DNA of 64,000 bases from positions 16,599 to 80,598 of the forward strand of contig JBEKHH010000018.1 in the NCBI GenBank assembly GCA_050012375.1, written 5' to 3'. Shown here in pieces: positions 10,040 through 17,759 of the stretch. This stretch comes from PALSA-1353 sp050012375. Lineage in GTDB: Bacteria; Planctomycetota; Phycisphaerae; Tepidisphaerales; Tepidisphaeraceae. A program made the position numbers and the translations under genes. The notes beneath the pieces are model-generated. The model saw only the letters and a list, made by a program, of their open reading frames with translations, did not search any database and was not told where the DNA came from. The first letter of the stretch is position 1; the number at the start of each line of letters is the position of its first letter.

Positions 10040-10092
10040 GACCTCCGATTCGTGAAATTCAGGTTATGGTCTGTAGCATCAACCGTAAAGTC

Positions 10093-10268
10093 AAGAACAT
10101 TTGAACCACTTCAACCGTCGGAGTCTGGGCCGGTGGTGCACCGATGGCATTTTGTCGCTCACTGCCAACTCCAGCGGTATCTCGCCGGGGACTTATTCAT
10201 CCACGGTGACAATTACCGCCGGTGGGCAAACGCGAGTGATTACGGTATTCATGACTGTGACTTCGTAA
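10093..10268 (+). pseudogene. Chimeric gene fossil: methyltransferase fragment joined to BACON-like tail
   Basis: Read in one frame, 10093-10145 encodes a near copy of part of the downstream methyltransferase (EHLNHFNRRSLGR shared; the corresponding DNA is at 10964-11014). About 43 aligned bases differ at four positions. The same frame then continues, at 10156-10268, into a copy of the last 37 residues of the giant surface protein (LTANSSGISPGTY versus LTANSSGLSTGTH; 27 of 37 identical) and ends at TAA. A TAA lies in frame just upstream, and there is no credible start. I read it as the scar of a duplication and deletion that removed most of a second surface-protein gene and a methyltransferase paralogue. 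Confidence 0.75.
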
Positions 10269-10294
10269 TGCCGAGAAGGTAACCTACGCAATGG

Positions 10295-11218
10295 GTGAGC
10301 GAGGATATGGAATTATCCGGTTCTTCTTTTGCCGAGCGAGCGGTGGTTTGCCCGCTCTGTGGAGGAGCGATTCATCGCTGGTCAAGCAAAAAGGGGCGTC
10401 GTGGCGGACTTTTCCATTACGATCGATGCGGTGAGTGCGATTTTGTGTTCGTGAATCCGCGACCGACGTTGCAATGGCTCGGCCGCTACTATTCCGAAAA
10501 TTCTTCAGAGCTGCCCGACCGGCCCGAGCCCATGGCGACACCGGTCCCGCCGGCCCGGGATTCAGGGCTCGTCCGTGCGATTGAGTCAATGCTGGGGTTT
10601 CGTCGGCCCCCGGGTCGTTTTCTGGACGTCGGCGCGGGGCGGGGGGGGTTCTCCCACGCGGCGAAAATGGCCGGGCTTGACGTCACAGCGCTGGAAGTCG
10701 ATCCGCAGGACGTTCGCATGCTCCAGGCCATCGGTGGATTGAGCGTCATTCCGACGACGCTTGAGGAGTTCGACGAGAAGCCGGGTAGCTTCGACTATGT
10801 CCTGATGAGCCATGTCCTTGAACATGCGCACGATCCTAAGCAATGGATCAAGAAAGCTTCCATGTTGCTCGCCCCTGGGGGAATTCTTGCAATCATGCTG
10901 CCTCACTTCAACAGCGTCTACAGGTTCCTGGTGGGAACGGGTGATCCGTACTTTTTTCCGCCGGAACATTTGAATCACTTCAACCGTCGAAGTCTGGGCC
11001 GGCAGTGCACCGATTGCGGATTACTGGAGGCCGGGTGCCGAACCGAGACGAGCTTTCCGAGCGATGTCATAACCAAGCGCGTTCCCATGCCAAATATTAT
11101 TCGATGGCCCGTTCAGCGGTTAACAGCCATTGCCAGTGCCATGGCCGGTCGAGTTACCTCGGCCACGGGATGCGGACACGTCTTAATTGCCCACTACAAG
11201 AAAAGGGGAGGCGCGTGA
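10295..11218 (+). CDS. Zinc-ribbon class I SAM methyltransferase
   Basis: 307 residues. The N-terminal CPLCGG...CGECDF pairs form a zinc ribbon like those of C-methyltransferase-type sugar enzymes. This is followed by motif I FLDVGAGRGGFS, an acidic strand-2 end (ALEVDPQ), and FDYVLMSHVLEHAHDPKQW with the LAPGG post-motif. It probably methylates a sugar nucleotide or glycan. Start GTG 10295; ATG 10307 is an in-frame alternative. Residues near 225-240 (EHLNHFNRRSLGRQ) are duplicated in the fossil just upstream. The substrate is not inferable. Confidence 0.85.
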   Translation: MSEDMELSGSSFAERAVVCPLCGGAIHRWSSKKGRRGGLFHYDRCGECDFVFVNPRPTLQWLGRYYSENSSELPDRPEPMATPVPPARDSGLVRAIESMLGFRRPPGRFLDVGAGRGGFSHAAKMAGLDVTALEVDPQDVRMLQAIGGLSVIPTTLEEFDEKPGSFDYVLMSHVLEHAHDPKQWIKKASMLLAPGGILAIMLPHFNSVYRFLVGTGDPYFFPPEHLNHFNRRSLGRQCTDCGLLEAGCRTETSFPSDVITKRVPMPNIIRWPVQRLTAIASAMAGRVTSATGCGHVLIAHYKKRGGA

Positions 11219-11757
11219 CCCATCGCTTTGCAATCGCTCTATTCGATCCGGTGCGTGGCGGGCGTGAAGGATCGGCGAAACAGCGAGAAATTTGTTCCGC
11301 AGGTCATCGCTCGGATATCTCGAAATGTGGTTGAGTGGTTCGGCGATGATTCACCGCTACGGTATGCCGAGAAAACGAGAAACCCCGGGCCAGCGTGTCG
11401 TCCGGCCGACCGCCGGCCGGACGACACTGCCCGTGGGAACCAACCGCGCTCCATGAATTTTTGAGTGACTCGCTCAGTCACCCATAACCGTCACCACGAC
11501 GATTACGTAGAACCGTAGAACAAAGCCGATGCCAAAGACCGGTCGGCGGCGGAAAATGGATCGAAAATGCGGTTTTTGATGCAATAATGGGGATGGGACG
11601 CGTAGGGGAGCGTGGCTGAGGCTGGAGGGGGATCATCATTTGTTAATCAGTTGCGGCGTTGGAGCGGGAAAAGCGCGCAGTTGGCGCGCAGTCGTCGGAG
11701 TTACCGCCTGGGACGCTTTACATTTGGGCGCGGGTGGTTGACACTCTCGCCGACACG
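11219..11757. other. 539-bp stretch without a supported gene
   Basis: No frame here has a convincing protein. It holds the perfect hairpin at 11395-11427. A TTG-started extension of the next gene reaches back to 11659 but has no membrane or other features. Otherwise I see nothing recognisable. Confidence 0.5.
11395..11427. repeat. Perfect 13-bp inverted repeat
   Basis: Arms 11395-11407 (GTGTCGTCCGGCC) and 11415-11427 are exact reverse complements around a 7-nt loop. No T-run follows on either side, so it is not a standard intrinsic terminator. It resembles REP-type palindromes. Confidence 0.65.
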
Positions 11758-12783
11758 ATGGCGGAACATTGGGATCTGTTCGGATGGGGCCGGTGGTTGC
11801 TTCTGATTGGAGCGGTGCTGCTTTACGTGGCATCGCGGGCTGGGGTGGATGCGCTGAGCGGCGGCCGGACGAGCCCGGGTCGGCGAGCGGTGGGGCATTG
11901 GATTCCCATTGCGGCGACGGGGCTGGTGGCGGTGGCGTTGCGGCGCGCGGATTTGGCGATCTCCGTCGTGTTCGCGACCAGCGTGGGGTCCTTGTCGCTG
12001 CTGGTGGGTTCAATCTCAATCATCAGCCCCGATTCCGACGCGCCGCCCGCCTTCCGGCGGCTGTGGCCGTTTGCCTTGCCGGCGGCGCTCCTCGTGCTTC
12101 TGGTGGGATTCACGGGCCAATTTAGGTGGCAACACGCGCTGGTGCTGCTGATCGAAGGGGGCGTGCTCCTGTTGGCGTGGAAGGAACTGAGCGTTGCGGG
12201 AGAGGCGGTGGCGGCGGTCGGTGACGTGGACACTGTTCCAGCGCCCGGACGGGGATCGCGGCGGCTCAATTTGGCGCTGAGCGTTTGTTTGGCGCTAGTC
12301 GGGGCAGCGGCGGCCGTTTTGGGGGCGGAGCGCATCGGCCGGGACCTGCCGCAGATTTCCGCCACGGCATGCGTGGTGGCGGTTCTGGGGCCGCTGCTGG
12401 TGCTGCCGATGTTGACGGGGGGAGCGGCGCTGGCGCAGAAAAAACGCGCCTGGGTGGCGATGACCTCGGGAGTGGGGGTGGTGTTGCTGAATCTCTGTCT
12501 GTTGCTGCCAATGCTTGTTTTTCTCTGGTATCCGGTCAATGCGGTGCATTGGGACCCTTCGGCGTTTCTTCATTTGAGGCTGTCCGAGCTGGGGGGAGTG
12601 TCGCCGATGCCATTTGCGTGGGTGACATGGCGGTTGGACAGCGTGGTGCTTGTACTGCTGGCATTCATGCTGGTTCCGGCGTCGATGGGGCGATGGCGGC
12701 TGCAACGGGCGGAAGGGCTTACGCTGATCGTGTTGTATGGCGTGTATGTGCTGATGGAGGCGGCGGGGAGCATGCGGTCATGA
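11758..12783 (+). CDS. Polytopic membrane protein, possibly a degenerate Na+/Ca2+-exchanger-like protein
   Basis: 341 residues, ATG 11758 chosen because the first transmembrane helix follows at once; TTG 11659 is a possible upstream start. About 9-10 hydrophobic segments are separated by short loops, with one longer polar loop around residue 140. Two segments (AISVVFATSVGSLSLLVG and VAMTSGVGVVLLNLCLLLP) are spaced like the two alpha-repeats of CaCA exchangers and vaguely recall their GNVxGSNxFN motif, but the conserved acidic and Asn residues are missing. If related, it is probably not a functional cation exchanger. Best treated as an integral membrane protein of unknown function. Confidence 0.65.
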   Translation: MAEHWDLFGWGRWLLLIGAVLLYVASRAGVDALSGGRTSPGRRAVGHWIPIAATGLVAVALRRADLAISVVFATSVGSLSLLVGSISIISPDSDAPPAFRRLWPFALPAALLVLLVGFTGQFRWQHALVLLIEGGVLLLAWKELSVAGEAVAAVGDVDTVPAPGRGSRRLNLALSVCLALVGAAAAVLGAERIGRDLPQISATACVVAVLGPLLVLPMLTGGAALAQKKRAWVAMTSGVGVVLLNLCLLLPMLVFLWYPVNAVHWDPSAFLHLRLSELGGVSPMPFAWVTWRLDSVVLVLLAFMLVPASMGRWRLQRAEGLTLIVLYGVYVLMEAAGSMRS

Positions 12784-12785
12784 AA

Positions 12786-12814
12786 ACGCGCTCCCCTTCG
12801 GGTCGCGGCTAAAC
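12786..12814. repeat. 29-bp dispersed repeat, copy 1
   Basis: The 29 bases from ACGCGCTCCCC to GGCTAAAC are identical to 62772-62800, 50 kb away in the same orientation. Located between the membrane protein gene and thyX. Confidence 0.85.
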
Positions 12815-12851
12815 TGGAGGCGCGTTCGACAATCGGGCGCGATTATTTAGG

Positions 12852-13748
12852 ATGCTCGCCATGAATGTGGACGTTTCCAATATTCGAATCGAAAAGAAGG
12901 CGGCGGAGGGCGAAACGTTTGACGTGATGGGCGGCTTTGCGCGCTGGGAAGTGAAAGTGCACGATCACGGACTGGTGGCCTTGTGCGATGTGATGCCGCG
13001 GATTGCTCCGGTTGGCAAGACGGCGGATTTCGCCATCGTGCAGGCGGCACGCGTGTCGTATGGGCATGGAACCAAGCAAGTCAATGAAGACCGGGGACTC
13101 ATCCGGTATCTGGCGCGGCATCGGCATACCACGCCGTTTGAAATGGTGGAATTCAAATTTCATCACGTGATGCCGATCTTCGTGGCGCGGCAATGGATTC
13201 GGCATCGGACCGCGAATGTCAACGAATACTCCGCGCGATATTCCGTGGTGAAGGACCGGTTTTATAAGCCGACAGTGCAAAGCGTGCGCAAGCAAAGCAC
13301 GATGAATCGCCAAGGCGGCGAGGAAATGATCGACGAGATGACGGCCCGGGAGTTTTGCGATTATCTGGATAAGGCGGAGGCGCAATACAGCGATTATGAG
13401 AAGCTGTTGGCCAAGGGCGTGTCGCGGGAACTGGCGCGGATCGGATTGCCGCTAAATACTTATACCGAGTGGTATTGGAAGTGCGATCTGCACAACGTGC
13501 TGCATTTTTTGTCGTTGCGGATGGACGCCCACGCCCAGCAGGAGATTCGGGATTATGCCACGGCGATGTTCGCGTTGATCCAGCCGATCGTGCCGATCGC
13601 CGCCGAGGCGTTTTTGGACTATCAGCTTGGGGCCGTGCAGCTTTCACGGTTGGAAATCGAGGCGATCAAATCGGGCCAGACTTTGAAGACGGACAACAAA
13701 CGAGAGAACGCGGAGTGGGAAGAAAAGAAGAAGGGATTGGGGTTGTAG
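12852..13748 (+). CDS. thyX: FAD-dependent thymidylate synthase ThyX
   Basis: 298 residues. Makes dTMP from dUMP using methylene-tetrahydrofolate, FAD and NADPH, and replaces ThyA. The diagnostic ThyX motif RHR-x7-S is at residues 117-127 (RHRTANVNEYS, followed by ARYS). The preceding RHRHTTPFEMVEFKF segment and the C-terminal ALRMDAHAQQEIRDYA-like helix also fit the family. ATG 12852 or 12861 may be used. The next gene starts 22 bp downstream on the same strand. Confidence 0.96.
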   Translation: MLAMNVDVSNIRIEKKAAEGETFDVMGGFARWEVKVHDHGLVALCDVMPRIAPVGKTADFAIVQAARVSYGHGTKQVNEDRGLIRYLARHRHTTPFEMVEFKFHHVMPIFVARQWIRHRTANVNEYSARYSVVKDRFYKPTVQSVRKQSTMNRQGGEEMIDEMTAREFCDYLDKAEAQYSDYEKLLAKGVSRELARIGLPLNTYTEWYWKCDLHNVLHFLSLRMDAHAQQEIRDYATAMFALIQPIVPIAAEAFLDYQLGAVQLSRLEIEAIKSGQTLKTDNKRENAEWEEKKKGLGL

Positions 13749-13770
13749 GAGTTTTGGCGGGAGACAGGCG

Positions 13771-14571
13771 ATGCCGATGGATACCGATAGCCAGGATGTA
13801 TGGCGGATTTTCCGGATCATGGCGGAATTCGTGGAGGGGTTCGAGGCCATGTCCAAGGTGGGCAAGGCCGTCTCCATTTTCGGCAGCGCGCGAGCCAAGC
13901 CGGGGGACGCATACTACAAGGCGGCGGAAAAAACCGGACGGCTGCTGGCGAGCGTGGGGTACGCGGTCATCACCGGCGGGGGGCCGGGGATCATGGAGTC
14001 GGCCAACAAGGGAGCGTTCGAGGCGGGCGGCACCAGCGTCGGCCTGAACATCTCCCTGCCGCAGGAGCAGGAGAGCAACCGCTATCTCAACGTGAGCATG
14101 GATTTTCACTATTTCTACGCCCGGAAGGTGATGTTCGTGAAATACGCCTCGGCGTTTGTTTGCTTTCCGGGCGGGTTTGGAACGCTGGACGAATGTTTCG
14201 AGACGCTGACGTTGATTCAGACGCTGAAGATCGAGGCGTTCCCGGTGATTCTGTTCGGGACGCGGTATTGGACGGGGCTCGTGGAGTGGATGCGCAAGGA
14301 GCTTTCCCACCATTTTATCGATCCCGAGGACATGGATATTTTCCGCATCGTCGATCGCCCGCGGGATGTGGTGGCGATCGTTCAGGAAAGCCAGCAAAAC
14401 CGCTGGTGGCATCCGCGAAACGGGAAACTGGAAAGCCTCGCGGCGGCGACTGAGAAGGGACCGATGCCGCCGGCAGAGTCGATCTCCTCGGGCGAAGGGA
14501 CGCGGTACGGCGTGCGGCCAAAACAGGCGAAAAAGAAGCATGCGGCGGCGGGAAGGAAACCGCCGGAGTGA
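13771..14571 (+). CDS. LOG-family (TIGR00730) nucleoside-5'-monophosphate phosphoribohydrolase
   Basis: 266 residues, Rossmann-like LOG family. Members cleave the N-glycosidic bond of (cytokinin) nucleoside monophosphates or of purine nucleotides. The two family signatures are present: GGGPGIMESANKGA (about residues 69-83) and PGGFGTLDE (133-141), the latter supplying the catalytic Arg/Glu neighbourhood. The C-terminal 45 residues are Lys/Arg/Gly-rich and probably disordered. It lies 22 bp after thyX, so the two could share a transcript, which fits a nucleotide-related role. The actual substrate is uncertain. Confidence 0.9.
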   Translation: MPMDTDSQDVWRIFRIMAEFVEGFEAMSKVGKAVSIFGSARAKPGDAYYKAAEKTGRLLASVGYAVITGGGPGIMESANKGAFEAGGTSVGLNISLPQEQESNRYLNVSMDFHYFYARKVMFVKYASAFVCFPGGFGTLDECFETLTLIQTLKIEAFPVILFGTRYWTGLVEWMRKELSHHFIDPEDMDIFRIVDRPRDVVAIVQESQQNRWWHPRNGKLESLAAATEKGPMPPAESISSGEGTRYGVRPKQAKKKHAAAGRKPPE

Positions 14572-14573
14572 AG

Positions 14574-14671
14574 ATGAATGCCGAATGCCAAATGCCAAAT
14601 GTGAATGCGCTGCATGCGCGTCCATTCTCCGTTTTTCATTCGACATTTGGCAATCGGCATTCGGCATTCAT
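14574..14671. repeat. Long imperfect inverted repeat of ATGCCGAATGCC type
   Basis: Left arm 14574-14607 and right arm 14637-14671 pair over about 34 bases with two or three mismatches and one gap, around a loop of about 29 nt. It lies in the 206-bp gap between the LOG gene and the phosphoesterase gene. No T-run follows. It looks like an intergenic palindromic repeat rather than a simple terminator. Confidence 0.7.
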
Positions 14672-14777
14672 GGTTTGACGTACCCCAAGCCCATCCTTAC
14701 CATCCATTGCCCGGCTTTCGGCGGCGGTTATTGATGGAAATAGGCCCCCGGCCATTGCCGGACGAGGAACGTTCGGC

Positions 14778-15527
14778 ATGTTCGCCATTGTTAGCGATAT
14801 ACACGCCAATCTTGAAGCATTCACGGTGGTCCTGGCGGAAATCGACCGTCGGGGGATTCAACATATTGTTTGTCTTGGGGATATCGTGGGCTATGGCCCG
14901 AATCCAATGGAATGCCTGGACCTCGTCGCCAGCCGATGCCGGGCGGCATTGATGGGAAATCACGATTTTGCGGTTTTCTACGAGCCGTTCAATTTCAACC
15001 AGGGCGCCGAGCAGGCGTGCTACTGGACGCGGGAGTGCTTCGAGCGGGATCCCGATCCTCAGCGGCGCGCGGCTCGATGGAAATTTTTGGGCAACCTCCC
15101 GGTGCGGCTTCGGACGAACGACTTCGTGGCGGTGCACGCTTCGCCACGGCGGCCGATAAACGAATACATCTTCCCGGACGACATCTACACCAATCCGGGA
15201 AAATTCGTGAGCATTTTCGAGCGGTTCGAGCGGCTGTGCTTTGTGGGACATACGCACGTGCCGGGGATTTTTCTGGAGGGGCCGGACTTTTACAGCCCGG
15301 ATGAATTGGATTACAAATTCGATTTGAGCGACGAGAAGGCGATCATCAACGTGGGTTCGGTCGGCCAGCCGCGCGACCGCGATCCCCGAACCAGTTTTGT
15401 CGTGGTAACCGATACGCAGATCGAGTTTGTGCGTCTGGTGTACGACGTGGATACGACCGTCAAAAAGGTTGAAGCCATAGCCGAATTGGACAATTTTCTA
15501 GGAAGCCGGCTGCTGGATGGGAGATGA
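14778..15527 (+). CDS. Metallophosphoesterase (YfcE/MJ0936-like)
   Basis: 249 residues, calcineurin-like phosphoesterase with a two-metal centre. The ligand motifs appear in order: SDIHANLEA (DxH), GDIVGYGPNP (GD), GNHDFA (GNHD), a later VHASPR His and GHTH (FVGHTHVPGIF). The small size and lack of a signal peptide indicate a cytoplasmic phosphodiesterase or phosphatase. It ends 33 bp before yidC on the same strand. The substrate cannot be told from sequence. Confidence 0.9.
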   Translation: MFAIVSDIHANLEAFTVVLAEIDRRGIQHIVCLGDIVGYGPNPMECLDLVASRCRAALMGNHDFAVFYEPFNFNQGAEQACYWTRECFERDPDPQRRAARWKFLGNLPVRLRTNDFVAVHASPRRPINEYIFPDDIYTNPGKFVSIFERFERLCFVGHTHVPGIFLEGPDFYSPDELDYKFDLSDEKAIINVGSVGQPRDRDPRTSFVVVTDTQIEFVRLVYDVDTTVKKVEAIAELDNFLGSRLLDGR

Positions 15528-15560
15528 TCTCTCCCGAGGGGATGGAAGAAAAAGAATTTC

Positions 15561-17627
15561 ATGGACAACAAGAAGACAGTCATAGGGATGGCAGCGGTGT
15601 TTCTGCTCTGCATGGGCTACTGGTTTTTTCTGGTCCATTACGTTTATCCGAAACATCCGGAGTGGGATTACGCCGGGACGCTGAATCAGACGACGCAGGC
15701 GGAGAATTCGGGGGCCAGGGCGACCACAGAGCCGGCCAGTGGAACCGCGGCCACGGGGCCGTCGATCGGCGCGGCGCCGGGATCAACGCTGCTGCTCGCC
15801 ACGACCCAGCCGGCGGGGGCGCCGACGATCCTCGGCTCGGATCAGCCCGGCGATGCGGAATATGCGCTGGGGATGCAGATCGACCCGCGTGGGGCCGGGT
15901 TGGATGCCGTTACCCTCAATTCCTACAAGGATGCCGACGCCAAGGGGCTGTACAAGTTTCAGCAGCCCTATGCGGATGCGGGCGAACGGCCGCTGGCGAC
16001 GCGGAGCGTTGTCATCGACGGGCAGAGCGTGGATTTGAGTGCAGCCAACTGGCTGCTGGAGCCGGGCTCGAAGAAGACGACTGCGACGTACGGGGTGGAC
16101 ATTGCGGGGGCCAACCATTCGCCGCTGCTGCACATCAGCAAGACCTACCAATTGCAAGGCCGGGGTCCGGAGAAGAATCGGGACAACACGGCCGCGGGTT
16201 ATGACGTCACGGTCACATATCACCTGCAAAACGCGACCACGAGGCCGCTGAACGATGTTCGCCTGGAATTTGACGGCCCGACGATGCCGCCGAGGGAAAT
16301 GGAGCGGACGGACGATCGGCAGATCGTCTCCGGGTATGACAAGGGCAGCAACGGCGTTGACGTCAGCCGAGATTATCTCGCTGAATTCAAACCGGGCGCG
16401 GAGGAGAAGGACCTGTCGATCTATAAGGGGTACAAACTTCTCTGGGTAGGCGCATCCAGCAATTATTTCACCGCGATCGTGCTGGCGGAAAACCAAGGGC
16501 AGCTTGAAAAAGTGCAGGCCCGCTGCCTCAACCCTTCGGCCGAGGCCGATGGTCGCGAGGTCGTGCTGGATTTCCAGACGGCGGCCTTTTCGCTGCCGGG
16601 CCGGTCGTCGCTGGATGTGCCGCTGAAGATTTTCTTCGGGCCCAAGGAACGCGATCTTCTGGAAGGCGACTTTTACGGGGAATTTCCCCGGACCTATTAC
16701 CAGCTTCTCTCCAGCTCCAGCGGCTTCTGCGGAATCTGCGCCTTTCCATGGCTGGTGGACAAGCTGGTCGATCTTCTGCGGTTTTTCCATTTCTTTCTGC
16801 GCGACTGGGGATTGTCGATCATCGCCCTGGTGGTCTTGGTGCGGGCGGTTTTGCATCCCATTTCCAAGCACTCCCAGGTCTCGATGCTGCATCTACAGAA
16901 AATGGGACCGGAGCTTGAGCGGCTGAAAAAGAAATACGCCAACGACAAGGAGGCATTGGCCAAGGCCCAGATGGAGATGCACAAGCAGATGGGGATCACC
17001 CCGTTTCTGGGATGTTTGCCGATGTTCCTGCAGATGCCGATCTGGATCGCGCTCTATACGGCGCTACAGAACGACATCGTGCTGCGGCAGGCGCCATTTT
17101 TGTGGGGATTGACGTGGATTCACGATCTGGCCAGGCCGGACCGGTTGCTTTCCTGGGACCAGCATCCCTTCACGGTTCCGCTGATCGGGATGAAGGTGGT
17201 TTCACTGAACGTGCTGCCGCTGGTGGTCGCGGTGGTGATGTTCCTGCAGCAAAAGCTCCAGCCGCAGCCCCCGACCCTTACCCCCGAGCAGGCGTCGCAG
17301 CAGAAAATGATGCGGTACATGTCGCTCGCGTTTTCGCTCTTTTTTTACTGGATGCCCAGCGGGCTGAATTTGTACATCCTGACGAGTTCGTCGCTCGCCA
17401 TCGTCGAAAGCAAGCGCATTCGCGAGCACATCAAGCGGCGCGAGGAGCAGGAGAAGGCCAACAAAGTAATCGTGGATGTAAAGCCGACGCGGCAGGGGAA
17501 GCAACAGCAGAAGCTCGATCCGTCGGCGCAGGCGTCGAAGAAGGGGGGACTGGGAGGTTGGTGGGCAAGTCTTCAGGAGAAGGCGGAGTCGATTCGGCGC
17601 GAGGCGGAGAAGAAGAACCGGAAATAG
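15561..17627 (+). CDS. yidC: Membrane protein insertase YidC
   Basis: 688 residues. Inserts and folds inner-membrane proteins, alone or with SecYEG. It has an N-terminal transmembrane anchor (about residues 7-28), a Thr/Ala-rich linker, a large periplasmic P1 beta-domain (about 80-365), then the conserved 60KD_IMP core. The core includes the cytoplasmic coiled-coil loop (LQKMGPELERLKKKYANDKEAL) and GITPFLGCLPMFLQMPIW. The C-terminus is Lys-rich, as expected for ribosome contact. Large P1 means the gram-negative type. mnmE follows, the familiar yidC-mnmE order, but a 132-bp gap with an inverted repeat separates them. Confidence 0.96.
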   Translation: MDNKKTVIGMAAVFLLCMGYWFFLVHYVYPKHPEWDYAGTLNQTTQAENSGARATTEPASGTAATGPSIGAAPGSTLLLATTQPAGAPTILGSDQPGDAEYALGMQIDPRGAGLDAVTLNSYKDADAKGLYKFQQPYADAGERPLATRSVVIDGQSVDLSAANWLLEPGSKKTTATYGVDIAGANHSPLLHISKTYQLQGRGPEKNRDNTAAGYDVTVTYHLQNATTRPLNDVRLEFDGPTMPPREMERTDDRQIVSGYDKGSNGVDVSRDYLAEFKPGAEEKDLSIYKGYKLLWVGASSNYFTAIVLAENQGQLEKVQARCLNPSAEADGREVVLDFQTAAFSLPGRSSLDVPLKIFFGPKERDLLEGDFYGEFPRTYYQLLSSSSGFCGICAFPWLVDKLVDLLRFFHFFLRDWGLSIIALVVLVRAVLHPISKHSQVSMLHLQKMGPELERLKKKYANDKEALAKAQMEMHKQMGITPFLGCLPMFLQMPIWIALYTALQNDIVLRQAPFLWGLTWIHDLARPDRLLSWDQHPFTVPLIGMKVVSLNVLPLVVAVVMFLQQKLQPQPPTLTPEQASQQKMMRYMSLAFSLFFYWMPSGLNLYILTSSSLAIVESKRIREHIKRREEQEKANKVIVDVKPTRQGKQQQKLDPSAQASKKGGLGGWWASLQEKAESIRREAEKKNRK

Positions 17628-17644
17628 AGGAAACCAGAAAGTGC

Positions 17645-17740
17645 GAAACCAGAATGACGAATCAAATCCGAAATCCGAATGGCTGAAACGGCCCCATTTC
17701 GGGTTTTGAGCATTCGGGCTTGATTCGTCATTCTGGTTTC
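17645..17740. repeat. Inverted repeat with perfect 21-nt arms between yidC and mnmE
   Basis: Arms 17645-17665 and 17720-17740 are exact reverse complements. Additional weaker pairing continues inward (CCGAATG with CATTCGG). There is no T-run, so it is more like a dispersed palindromic repeat than an intrinsic terminator. Confidence 0.75.
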
Positions 17741-17759
17741 TGGGTTCGGATTTCTTTCC

